This document shows, piece by piece, positions 1 to 7,789 of a stretch of DNA of 7,789 nucleotides; the stretch's first letter is position 1, and the number at the start of each line of letters is the position of its first letter. The DNA is from an uncultured Massilia sp. (GTDB lineage Bacteria; Pseudomonadota; Gammaproteobacteria; Burkholderiales; Burkholderiaceae). The stretch spans positions 1 to 7,789 of the forward strand of contig CAMPHU010000216.1 in the NCBI GenBank assembly GCA_946886065.1, in the 5' to 3' direction. The notes under the pieces were generated by a model. The model worked only from the letters and a program-made list of their open reading frames with translations, was not told the DNA's origin and made no database searches. A program made the position numbers and the translations under genes.

Positions 1-9
1 ATGCGCTGA

Positions 10-2598
<2,589 letters not shown>

Positions 2599-2726
2599 AT
2601 TGTCATCCGGGGTGGACTGAACAGCGGAATTCTACGTGCAATCGCACAATCGCCGGTTTCGCTACGCGCGCCTGGCGTGGAGAGGCGTCCGGACATGCAT
2701 CCGTTGCAGCCGCGCCATACTCTGCA

Positions 2727-2750
2727 CTGGAAATGTGAAATATTTTCCAG
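2727..2750. promoter_or_regulatory. Inverted repeat CTGGAAA-N10-TTTCCAG, operator candidate
   Basis: Two perfect 7-bp arms, CTGGAAA (2727-2733) and TTTCCAG (2744-2750), flank an AT-rich 10-bp spacer. Centre-to-centre arm spacing is 17 bp, somewhat under two helical turns. It lies about 93 bp before cheW and 129 bp before the kinase start, where a dimeric regulator could affect either gene. I cannot assign a regulator family. Confidence 0.4.
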
Positions 2751-2773
2751 GAATTGTGATTTCTCCATCGAAT

Positions 2774-2801
2774 TTGCGCTGGCGAAGCCGTAATGTATCT
2801 T
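2774..2801 (+). promoter_or_regulatory. Weak sigma-70-like promoter candidate for cheW
   Basis: TTGCGC (2774-2779) and TATCTT (2796-2801) are separated by 16 nt. They match the -35 and -10 consensus at 3 and 4 of 6 positions. Transcription would begin near 2808, inside the neighbouring inverted repeat. The match is weak and other starts are possible. Confidence 0.22.
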
Positions 2802-2824
2802 GCTTAGTGGCAAGACCTTACATT
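2792..2824 (+). promoter_or_regulatory. Bulged 12-bp stem-loop just upstream of the cheW ribosome binding site
   Basis: The left arm AATGTATCTTGC (2792-2803) pairs fully with GCAAGA (2810-2815) plus TACATT (2819-2824). The loop is TTAGTG and the only interruption is a 3-nt bulge, CCT (2816-2818). The structure ends 9 nt before the GGAG of cheW. If transcribed it is a leader hairpin able to influence translation of cheW. If transcription starts inside it, it is instead an operator covering the -10 and start site. No run of T follows, so it is not an intrinsic terminator. Confidence 0.5.
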
Positions 2825-2833
2825 GACGCATCT

Positions 2834-2837
2834 GGAG
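2834..2837 (+). promoter_or_regulatory. cheW ribosome binding site (fixes the start)
   Basis: GGAG lies 5 nt before the ATG at 2843. It selects this start over longer upstream in-frame possibilities, whose extra residues do not resemble CheW. Confidence 0.75.
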
Positions 2838-2842
2838 CCTAC

Positions 2843-3322
2843 ATGGAATCGGTAAAAACGGTGGAAGAACAGGAAGTCCTGTCGTTCCGCCTTGCAAAAG
2901 AAGAATACGCAATCAGCATCCTCAAGGTGCAGGAGATCCGCGGCTATGAAGCGCCGACCCGGCTGGCCAGCGCGCCGGCCTACCTGAAGGGCATCATCAA
3001 CCTGCGCGGCTCGATCGTGCCGATCGTCGACATGCGCATCAAGTTCGGCCTGGGCGAGCCGGTGTACGACTCGTTCACGGTGGTGATCATCCTGAACATC
3101 GCCCAGCACGTGATCGGCATGGTGGTCGACAGCGTGTCGGACGTGGTCACCCTCACCAGCGACCAGATCCGCCCGGCGCCCGACATGGGCGCGAGCGTCG
3201 AGACCAACTGCCTGCTCGGCCTGGGCACGGTGGGCGAGCGCATGCTGATCCTGCTCGACATCGACAAGCTGATGCAGTCCGACGAACTGGGCCTGGTGGC
3301 GTCGCTGCCGCACGCCGCCTGA
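2843..3322 (+). CDS. cheW: Chemotaxis coupling protein CheW
   Basis: A 159-residue cytoplasmic adaptor that links chemoreceptors to the kinase CheA in signalling arrays. It is a single CheW domain from about residue 10 to 148, the normal length for the family. The hallmark stretch YLKGIINLRG (47-56) is followed by IVPIVDMR (58-65). Arg55 in NLRG corresponds to the conserved receptor/CheA-contacting arginine of CheW proteins. Later family-typical segments are IGMVVDSVSDVV (91-102) and ILLDIDKLM (136-144). The start is set by a GGAG 5 nt upstream and removes a non-conserved N-terminal extension. It is followed after 22 nt by a chemoreceptor gene on the same strand, so the two very probably form one transcript. 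No cheA, cheY, cheR or cheB lies here, so this is an additional or orphan coupling protein relying on a core cluster elsewhere. Confidence 0.94.
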   Translation: MESVKTVEEQEVLSFRLAKEEYAISILKVQEIRGYEAPTRLASAPAYLKGIINLRGSIVPIVDMRIKFGLGEPVYDSFTVVIILNIAQHVIGMVVDSVSDVVTLTSDQIRPAPDMGASVETNCLLGLGTVGERMLILLDIDKLMQSDELGLVASLPHAA

Positions 3323-3344
3323 AGCCACGGCAGGGAACAAGACC

Positions 3345-5033
3345 ATGAAGCTCGCTAACCTCAAGATCGGCACGCGCCTGGCGCTGGGCTTTGGCATCAT
3401 CTGCGCCATGCTGGTGCTGATGGCCGCACTGAGCAATGCCATGCTGGCCCGCGTCAACGCCGGCACCGACGAAATCGTCAACGGCCGCATGCCGAAGATC
3501 GAGATGACGGGACACATGCAGGCCGACATCAACGACATCGCCATCGCGATCCGCAACATGATGCTGACCGACGACCCGGACGACCGCCAGAAGCTGGTCG
3601 AGGAAGTCATGGAGCACCGCCGCAGCATGAACGCGATCCTGGCCGGGCTGGACAAGTCGCTCGCGAGTGCGCGCGGCAAGGAGCTGCTGGCGCAGATGAA
3701 GCAGGAAACCGCGAGCTACGTGAGCGGCCAGGACAAGCTGATCCGCCTGATCAACCTCGACGAGCTGGACGCCGCGCGTTCCCTGCTCAAGAGCGAGCTG
3801 CGTCCGCTGCTGGTGCGCCTGAAGAAGGCCACGGCCGACCAGAGCGCGCTGCAGAAGCAGATCGCCCTGGACGCCGCCGCCGAAGCGGCCGGCACCTACC
3901 GCAGCACCAGCCTGCTGATGTGGGGCCTGGGCATCGGCGCGCTGGCGCTGGCCGCCGCCGTGGCCTGGTGGATCACGCGCTCGATCACCCGCCCGGTGAA
4001 CCAGGCGCTGGAGGTGGCGAACACCGTCGCCGCCGGCGACCTCACCAGCCGCATCGAGGTCGGCACCCGCGACGAGATGGGCCAGCTGCTGCAGGCGCTC
4101 AAGACCATGAACGAGAACCTGGCGCGCACCGTGGGCGTGGTCCGCACCGGCACCGACACCATCGCGGTGGCCGCGGCCCAGGTGGCGGCAGGCAGCCAGG
4201 ACCTGTCCTCGCGCACCGAGCAGCAGGCCGGCGCACTGGAAGAGACCGCGTCCTCGATGGAAGAGCTGACCTCGACCGTGCGGCAGAACGCCGACAACGC
4301 GCGCCAGGCCAACGTGCTGGCCGAAGCGGCGTCGAACGTCGCCGCGCGCGGCGGCCAGGTGATCGGCCAGGTGGTCGGCACCATGGGCGAGATCAACGCC
4401 TCGGCCAACCAGATCAACGACATCATCGGCGTCATCGACGGCATCGCCTTCCAGACCAATATCCTGGCCCTGAATGCGGCGGTGGAGGCGGCGCGGGCGG
4501 GCGAGCAGGGCCGCGGCTTCGCGGTGGTGGCGGGCGAAGTGCGCAACCTGGCGCAGCGCTCGGCCAACGCCGCCAAGGAGATCAAAACGCTGATCGGCGT
4601 ATCGACCGACAAGGTGGCCAGCGGCAGCAAGCTGGTCGCCGAGGCCGGCGCGACGATGCAGGAGATCGTCGACAGCGTGCGCCGCGTGACCGACATCATG
4701 GCCGAGATCAGCAGCGCGAGCATGGAGCAGACCGCCGGCATCGAGCAGATCAACCAGGCGGTGGTGCAGATGGACGAGACCACGCAGCAGAATGCGGCCC
4801 TGGTGGAAGAAGCGGCGGCCGCGTCGAGCCAGATGCAGGAGCAGGCCGCGATGCTGGCCAAGGCCGTGGCCGTGTTCCAGATCGGAGCGGCCCAGGCGGC
4901 GCCGGTTGCCGCACAGGCGAAAGCGCCTTCGGCGCCCGTGCCGGCACTGCCGAAGCCGGCGGCGGCGCGCCCGGCGGCCGTCAGGCCGAAGGCCACTGCC
5001 GCAGCCGCAGCCGGGGACTGGGAAGAGTTCTGA
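3345..5033 (+). CDS. Methyl-accepting chemotaxis protein, Tar-like, with C-terminal WxxF tether
   Basis: A 562-residue inner-membrane chemoreceptor controlling CheA through CheW. Parts: membrane segment about 11-33; periplasmic four-helix-bundle sensor about 34-187 (a DDPDDR stretch at 76-81 resembles the conserved region after its first helices); membrane segment about 188-211; HAMP about 212-264 with TRPVNQ and RDEMG; cytoplasmic coiled coil about 270-515. The hairpin tip around 365-395 carries the family signature AFQTNILALNAAVEAARAGE. EETAS (299-303) matches the methylation consensus, and another candidate lies near 488-494. The domain is followed by an Ala/Pro-rich flexible linker (about 515-557) and the final residues DWEEF, matching the xWxxF pentapeptide that recruits CheR and CheB. 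AGGGA at 3332-3336, 8 nt before ATG, supports the start. The sensed ligand cannot be read from sequence; the sensor fold suggests a small soluble compound. Confidence 0.95.
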   Translation: MKLANLKIGTRLALGFGIICAMLVLMAALSNAMLARVNAGTDEIVNGRMPKIEMTGHMQADINDIAIAIRNMMLTDDPDDRQKLVEEVMEHRRSMNAILAGLDKSLASARGKELLAQMKQETASYVSGQDKLIRLINLDELDAARSLLKSELRPLLVRLKKATADQSALQKQIALDAAAEAAGTYRSTSLLMWGLGIGALALAAAVAWWITRSITRPVNQALEVANTVAAGDLTSRIEVGTRDEMGQLLQALKTMNENLARTVGVVRTGTDTIAVAAAQVAAGSQDLSSRTEQQAGALEETASSMEELTSTVRQNADNARQANVLAEAASNVAARGGQVIGQVVGTMGEINASANQINDIIGVIDGIAFQTNILALNAAVEAARAGEQGRGFAVVAGEVRNLAQRSANAAKEIKTLIGVSTDKVASGSKLVAEAGATMQEIVDSVRRVTDIMAEISSASMEQTAGIEQINQAVVQMDETTQQNAALVEEAAAASSQMQEQAAMLAKAVAVFQIGAAQAAPVAAQAKAPSAPVPALPKPAAARPAAVRPKATAAAAAGDWEEF

Positions 5034-5057
5034 TTTTCCCGCCCCGGGGACAGGCGT

Positions 5058-5092
5058 AAAAAAAACGGCAAGCCGCGAGGCTTGCCGTTTTT
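5058..5092. terminator. Bidirectional intrinsic terminator between receptor and porin genes
   Basis: A perfect stem with arms AAAAACGGCAAGCC (5061-5074) and GGCTTGCCGTTTTT (5079-5092) closes on a GCGA tetraloop. Eight A precede it on the plus strand and five T close it, so both strands read as a GC-rich hairpin followed by U. It sits 24 nt after the receptor stop and 18 nt after the porin stop, serving both convergent genes. Confidence 0.92.
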
Positions 5093-5110
5093 GCGTTGGA
5101 ACGCGTCAGC

Positions 5111-6124
5111 TTAGAACGAGTGACGCACGCCCACGTTGAAGACTTTCGGATCGGCGCCGAATGCGTTCGCAGCCGGGCCGAAGGTGCCGCCGGCCGAGGA
5201 CAGGCCGAAGGTGCCGATGTCGTTGTTCTTCAGGATGGCGAAGGTGCTGTACAGGTTGGTGCGCTTCGACAGGGTGTACGAGTAGGCCAGGGTGAAGCCG
5301 TTGCCCTTGGCGCCATTGCCCAGTTCCTGGCGCTGGGCCTGCACGAAGAACTTGTTCGGACCGGTGGCGTAGGTGCCGCCGATGTTGAGCTGCTCGTAGG
5401 CGTTGTTGCTGCCTGCCGGGTCAGCGACCAGGTAGCCAGCGCGCACTTCGAAGTCGCTCCACTTGTAGCCGGCGCCCGACGCGAATTCCTTCTTCTTGCC
5501 GGTCGGCAGATCGGTTTCCTGGTAGGCAGCGCCCAGGTAGATGCCGAAGTTGGTGGCTTCCAGCGACACGCCTTTCAGGTCGCGCGATTCGCCGGTCTGC
5601 TGTTCGCCGGCGCTGTAGGCCGCGCCCACGGTGACGCCGTTCCAGGCCTTGCTCTTGTAGTTGACCGAGTTCGACAGGCGGCGGGTCAGGCGCTCGGTGC
5701 CGACGAAGGACGACAGGCTGCTGCCGTAGAAGCCGTGGCCCAGCGCATCGCTGGCCAGGGCGATTGCAGCGGCCGGGCTGTATTCGCGGCCAACGGTGAC
5801 GGCGCCGAAGCCACCCTCCAGGCCGACGACTGCGCGGCGCTGGAACAGGGTGTTGTTGCCGGCGCCGGTGTCGAGGAAGACGTCGGCTTCGATGTTGAAC
5901 ATGGCTTTCAGGCCGTTGCCCAGTTCTTCGGTGCCGCGGAAACCGATGCGGCTGGTCGATTGGGTGCCCGACTGGACGACGAAGGTGCTGTCGGTGCCAG
6001 GGGTGTCGGTGTCTTCGATGCCGACCGATGCGTCAACCACGCCGTACATGGTGACGGCGGTCTGGGCTTGGGCGAACAGCGGCAGGCTCGCGACGAGCGC
6101 TGCGGCGAGGATCTTCTTCTTCAT
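5111..6124 (-). CDS. Outer-membrane general porin (betaproteobacterial, Porin_4 type)
   Basis: A 337-residue trimeric beta-barrel porin for passive diffusion of small hydrophilic solutes across the outer membrane. The signal peptide is residues 1-20 (MKKK, a hydrophobic core, then AQA before Gln21). The mature protein starts with the usual VTMYGVVDASVG and contains SRIGFRGTEELGNGLKA (58-74), RRAVVGLEGGFGAVTVGRE (96-114), YTLSKRTNLYSTFA (283-296) and a C-terminal VGVRHSF ending in Phe, the barrel-assembly signal. These are characteristic of Burkholderiales porins related to Omp32/OpcP, and about 16 strands fit the length. Its start follows a GGAG 8 nt upstream, preceded by an AT-rich leader. 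It is transcribed away from the TonB-dependent receptor and towards the chemoreceptor, with a terminator just past its stop. Pore selectivity is not predictable here. Confidence 0.94.
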   Translation of the reverse strand: MKKKILAAALVASLPLFAQAQTAVTMYGVVDASVGIEDTDTPGTDSTFVVQSGTQSTSRIGFRGTEELGNGLKAMFNIEADVFLDTGAGNNTLFQRRAVVGLEGGFGAVTVGREYSPAAAIALASDALGHGFYGSSLSSFVGTERLTRRLSNSVNYKSKAWNGVTVGAAYSAGEQQTGESRDLKGVSLEATNFGIYLGAAYQETDLPTGKKKEFASGAGYKWSDFEVRAGYLVADPAGSNNAYEQLNIGGTYATGPNKFFVQAQRQELGNGAKGNGFTLAYSYTLSKRTNLYSTFAILKNNDIGTFGLSSAGGTFGPAANAFGADPKVFNVGVRHSF

Positions 6125-6255
6125 GGATGTCTCTCCAGTAGTTAAAATTTAAAATGCCAATCCATCATGACATGAGGATAGCGGTTTGTCATTGCCCCGC
6201 CCGGGAGAGAGACGGGATTAGTTGCGAAACGGAAACATCGCTAAGCGTACCTTAA

Positions 6256-6269
6256 CAGGTGCGCACTTG
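6256..6269. promoter_or_regulatory. Imperfect palindrome centred on GTGCGCAC
   Basis: CAGGTGCGCACTTG is symmetric at 6 of 7 base pairs, with a perfect 8-bp core at 6259-6266. It lies just downstream of the likely porin start site and overlaps a possible -35 of the receptor, a position suited to a repressor. No regulator can be named. Confidence 0.3.
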
Positions 6270-6297
6270 CTTTACCAATAATCCTTAGCACTATACT
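6267..6297 (+). promoter_or_regulatory. Promoter candidate P1 towards the TonB-dependent receptor
   Basis: TATACT (6292-6297) matches the -10 consensus at 5 of 6. It overlaps the minus-strand TATAGT of the porin promoter. The -35 is ambiguous: TTGCTT (6267-6272, 19 nt spacing) or TTTACC (6271-6276, 15 nt spacing). Neither spacing is ideal. Confidence 0.3.
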
Positions 6298-6319
6298 TAT
6301 GCTGATTGTGACTTCGCAA
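6290..6319 (-). promoter_or_regulatory. Sigma-70-like promoter candidate for the porin
   Basis: On the minus strand TTGCGA (6319-6314) is followed after 18 nt by TATAGT (6295-6290), matching the consensus hexamers at 4 and 5 of 6 positions. Transcription would start near 6283, giving a leader of about 160 nt before the porin ATG, within the range seen for porin genes. Confidence 0.4.
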
Positions 6320-6332
6320 AATGAGCGTTGCG

Positions 6333-6346
6333 AATTGTACACAATT
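6333..6346. promoter_or_regulatory. Inverted repeat AATTGT-AC-ACAATT
   Basis: Two perfect 6-bp arms are separated by 2 bp. The element sits between the two plus-strand promoter candidates and 14 bp beyond the -35 of the porin promoter, so a bound dimer could affect both genes. The arms equal those of the E. coli lac operator, but the spacing is different and I do not infer LacI from that. Confidence 0.35.
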
Positions 6347-6361
6347 TCTCTTACATACGCC

Positions 6362-6392
6362 TTTCATGGGATAGCGCTAACATATTTATACT
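6362..6392 (+). promoter_or_regulatory. Promoter candidate P2 for the TonB-dependent receptor
   Basis: TATACT (6387-6392) is a 5-of-6 match to a -10 hexamer. The best -35, TTTCAT (6362-6367), is weak and spaced 19 nt, suggesting dependence on an activator if the site is used. Transcription would begin near 6399, with a leader of about 144 nt. Confidence 0.3.
6370..6381. promoter_or_regulatory. LacI-family-like operator candidate
   Basis: GATAGCGCTAAC has a perfect 8-bp palindromic core TAGCGCTA (6372-6379), with one further matching pair outside a mismatch. LacI-family operators are typically even palindromes with a central CG, and many have an AGCGCT core. It lies between the weak -35 and the -10 of promoter candidate P2, which suits repression. 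Family assignment is inference. Confidence 0.35.
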
Positions 6393-6395
6393 GGG

Positions 6396-6420
6396 TTTGT
6401 CGATACAAAAATCGGTATCG
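6396..6420. promoter_or_regulatory. Two overlapping inverted repeats at the presumed receptor transcript start
   Basis: TTTGT-CGAT-ACAAA (6396-6409) and CGATAC-N8-GTATCG (6401-6420) share the bases 6401-6409. They start 3 bp after the TATACT at 6387-6392. As DNA they could be an operator over the start site; as RNA the second could form a 6-bp hairpin at the 5' end of the receptor mRNA. Confidence 0.35.
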
Positions 6421-6532
6421 GAACGGCGGAAAAATTGATTGGATCGTTCTCGGTGCAACGCCTACCATTCCTCTCGAGCATGTAAAAAAAGCAGCCGCGA
6501 GCAGCCAGCGCCGGCGCACCAAAATAACGACA

Positions 6533-6538
6533 GAGGAG
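6533..6538 (+). promoter_or_regulatory. Ribosome binding site of the TonB-dependent receptor (fixes the start)
   Basis: GAGGAG lies 4 nt before the ATG at 6543. It favours this start over the internal Met16 codon at 6588, which would also leave a workable signal peptide. Confidence 0.75.
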
Positions 6539-6542
6539 ACGT

Positions 6543-7789
6543 ATGAAACGCTTAGCACCGGGCCAAGCTGCGCCCACCCGTACCTTCATGTTGCGCGCCA
6601 CCGTCGCCGCGCTCGCCGGCGCCGGCCTGATGAGCGCCGCCACGGTCGGCGCCCAGGAAATCTCCCCCACGGAAGCCGCCGAAACGACGGCGCCGAGCGA
6701 CACCCAGACCGTGGTCGTCACGGGCGTCAAGGCATCGCTCATCAAGAGCCTGACGAACAAGCGCCTCAATGACCAGGTCGTGGAATCGGTCGTTGCCGAA
6801 GACATCGGCAAGCTCCCCGATAACAATGTCGTCGAAGCGCTGCAGCGCGTGACGGGGATCCAGGTCACCAACCGCGCCGGCGGCGAAGTCGGCACCTTGT
6901 CCATCCGTGGCCTGCCCGACGTCCAGACCACCTGGAACGGCCGCAATATCTTTACCGCGTCGGGCACGCAGGTCGCGCTCCAGGACATTCCCTCGACCCT
7001 GGTGCGCCAGATCGACGTTTACAAGACGCGCGACGCCAGCCAGCTGGAAACCGGAATTGCAGGCCAAATCGACGTCAAGTCGCTGCGACCCTTCGATTTC
7101 AAGGGGTCGCAAGTGTCGATTTCGGCGCGCGAGACCTATCTGGATCCTGCGAAAAAGTGGAACCCGCAGCTCAGTGCCATGTTCAGCAACCGCTGGGAAA
7201 CCGGCATCGGCGAAGTCGGCGCCCTGGTCAATGTGGCGGGTACCCAGACGAAATACCGCAATGAAAGCGTGACGCCGGGTGCCATGGTGCCGTTTACCAG
7301 CCCCAATGCTGCCGAAGTTCCACCAGGTTACGTGCCTCTGCAGCGCATCTTCGACAACAATATCTGGGCGCCCGGTACCCGTACCGGCTTGCCGATGGCG
7401 GCGGGTTCGACGCTGAATTTCAACGGCCAGGCCTATCCGTATTACCTGGCGCGCGACGCCGTCTTCCAGAGCGACGTCCAGGGTGAACGGAAGCGTCCTG
7501 CCGCCAATATCGCCTTGCAGTGGAAACCGAACAGCGATGCGGTGTACACCTTCGAGTCGATGTACAACGGTTATCGCGACAAGGCCTTCAACCAGCTGCT
7601 GTTCAGCTTCGTCGACTGGTGGGGCGACCTCGGCAGCAACCCCGCGGGGACGATCACGACCTTCCCGGGAACGAACGTCATCAAGACCCGCAAGGTCAAT
7701 AACGTCTATGGCTTCAACAGCGGCGACTACACCACGTCGAAAACCGATTCCTTCGTGTATGCCCTGAACGGCAAGTGGAATATTGGCGA
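6543..7789 (+). CDS. TonB-dependent outer-membrane receptor, Xanthomonas/Caulobacter type (5' part only)
   Basis: The reading frame stays open to the window end and gives 415 residues; full members of this family are usually around 900-1000, so less than half is present. It imports a scarce nutrient across the outer membrane using TonB energy. Residues 1-37 are a signal peptide with a long basic N-region, probably cut after VGA (37). A TonB-box-like segment TQTVVVTG (54-61) precedes the plug domain (about 62-185): DIGKLPDNNVVEALQRVTGI (87-106), LSIRGLPDV (119-127), LQDIPSTLVRQIDVYK (146-161) and ETGIAGQIDVKS (169-180). The barrel begins near 190. These motifs match the TIGR01782-like family, whose studied members take up oligosaccharides such as maltodextrins or chitooligosaccharides in Caulobacter and plant polysaccharide products in Xanthomonas. 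Substrate here is unknown. It is divergent from the porin. Confidence 0.92.
   Translation, partial: MKRLAPGQAAPTRTFMLRATVAALAGAGLMSAATVGAQEISPTEAAETTAPSDTQTVVVTGVKASLIKSLTNKRLNDQVVESVVAEDIGKLPDNNVVEALQRVTGIQVTNRAGGEVGTLSIRGLPDVQTTWNGRNIFTASGTQVALQDIPSTLVRQIDVYKTRDASQLETGIAGQIDVKSLRPFDFKGSQVSISARETYLDPAKKWNPQLSAMFSNRWETGIGEVGALVNVAGTQTKYRNESVTPGAMVPFTSPNAAEVPPGYVPLQRIFDNNIWAPGTRTGLPMAAGSTLNFNGQAYPYYLARDAVFQSDVQGERKRPAANIALQWKPNSDAVYTFESMYNGYRDKAFNQLLFSFVDWWGDLGSNPAGTITTFPGTNVIKTRKVNNVYGFNSGDYTTSKTDSFVYALNGKWNIG

Larger units (their letters stand above)
2599..2842. promoter_or_regulatory. Divergent control region between the sensor kinase and cheW
   Basis: This 244-bp gap separates the minus-strand kinase from the plus-strand cheW-receptor pair and must hold both promoters. 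A plus-strand frame runs through it, but its translation before the cheW start resembles nothing and lacks a ribosome binding site, so I read it as non-coding. It contains two inverted repeats (2727-2750 and 2792-2824), listed separately, and becomes AT-richer from about 2720. For the kinase, a minus-strand TAGAAT (2634-2629) matches a -10 but has no good -35 partner. I see no flagellar sigma-28 promoter. Confidence 0.6.
6125..6542. promoter_or_regulatory. Divergent control region between porin and TonB-dependent receptor
   Basis: These 418 bp are noticeably AT-richer than the flanking genes. They hold promoter-like hexamers on both strands around 6290-6319 and 6387-6392, and a cluster of short palindromes at 6256-6269, 6333-6346, 6370-6381 and 6396-6420. 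The porin-proximal part (6140-6157) is an A/T tract likely to lie in the porin leader. The stretch 6421-6530 is a receptor leader in which I see no known riboswitch. A plus-strand frame beginning at 6299 crosses the region but has no ribosome binding site and continues out of frame into the receptor, so I do not call it a gene. Confidence 0.7.

Noticed and set aside
2731..2738. AAATGTGA, a perfect CRP-type half site
   Set aside because: The second half (expected TCACATTT after 6 bp) is absent, so there is no full site.
2636..2842. Upstream extension of the cheW reading frame to an earlier ATG
   Set aside because: The added residues do not resemble CheW and would run through the divergent promoter region. 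A good GGAG sits right before the ATG at 2843.
2599..2842. Flagellar sigma-28 promoter before the chemotaxis pair
   Set aside because: I looked for TAAA with a properly spaced GCCGATAA-like element and found none.
3896..5071. 391-residue minus-strand frame opposite the chemoreceptor
   Set aside because: It mirrors the codon pattern of the chemoreceptor, has low-complexity Ala/Ser composition and no family motif, and crosses the terminator hairpin.
5096..6152. Plus-strand frames opposite the porin
   Set aside because: They have no domain signature and no ribosome binding site. The porin on the other strand has a signal peptide, family motifs and a C-terminal Phe.
6195..6216. Possible hairpin CCCG...CGGG with a GA-rich loop in the porin leader
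   Set aside because: The stem is only 4 bp with a 9-nt loop, which is expected by chance in GC-rich sequence.
6299..6772. 157-residue plus-strand frame covering the divergent region
   Set aside because: No ribosome binding site precedes it, its first part is AT-rich intergenic sequence, and its second part is an out-of-frame reading of the TonB-dependent receptor signal and plug region.
6386..7112. Minus-strand frames opposite the start of the TonB-dependent receptor
   Set aside because: They contradict the well-supported receptor frame on the plus strand and show no recognisable domain.

Overview
The window is high-GC DNA from a Gram-negative bacterium, most likely a betaproteobacterium of the Oxalobacteraceae type (Massilia/Duganella-like). 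This is inferred from three things: a betaproteobacterial general porin, a Xanthomonas/Caulobacter-type TonB-dependent receptor, and a chemoreceptor ending in a CheR/CheB-tether pentapeptide. No species can be named from sequence alone. I see no mobile element, CRISPR array, tRNA or rRNA.

Layout. (1) 10-2598, minus: a membrane-bound hybrid histidine kinase (periplasmic sensor, PAS, HisKA, HATPase, C-terminal receiver). Its 3' end carries an 11-bp tandem duplication and an ATGA overlap that may start another gene beyond the window. (2) 2599-2842: a 244-bp divergent control region with two clear inverted repeats, one of them a bulged 12-bp stem just before the cheW ribosome binding site. (3) 2843-3322 and 3345-5033, plus: a two-gene chemotaxis unit, a CheW coupling protein followed 22 nt later by a Tar-like methyl-accepting chemotaxis protein. 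(4) 5058-5092: a strong hairpin flanked by A and T tracts, a shared terminator for the converging receptor and porin genes. (5) 5111-6124, minus: an outer-membrane porin. (6) 6125-6542: a 418-bp AT-richer divergent control region with several short palindromes and promoter-like hexamers. (7) 6543 to the window end, plus: the first 415 residues of a TonB-dependent receptor, cut off by the window edge.

How the genes may work together. The left half is signal input: a two-component phosphorelay kinase back to back with a receptor/coupling-protein pair that must borrow CheA, CheY, CheR and CheB from elsewhere, since none is present here. The right half is outer-membrane uptake: a passive porin and an energised TonB-dependent receptor share one control region. 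That region contains a LacI-like operator candidate, which would fit sugar-responsive control of the receptor.

The genes themselves belong to well-known families and I do not see a clearly new biological system. The least explained material is the regulatory DNA in the two divergent intergenic regions.
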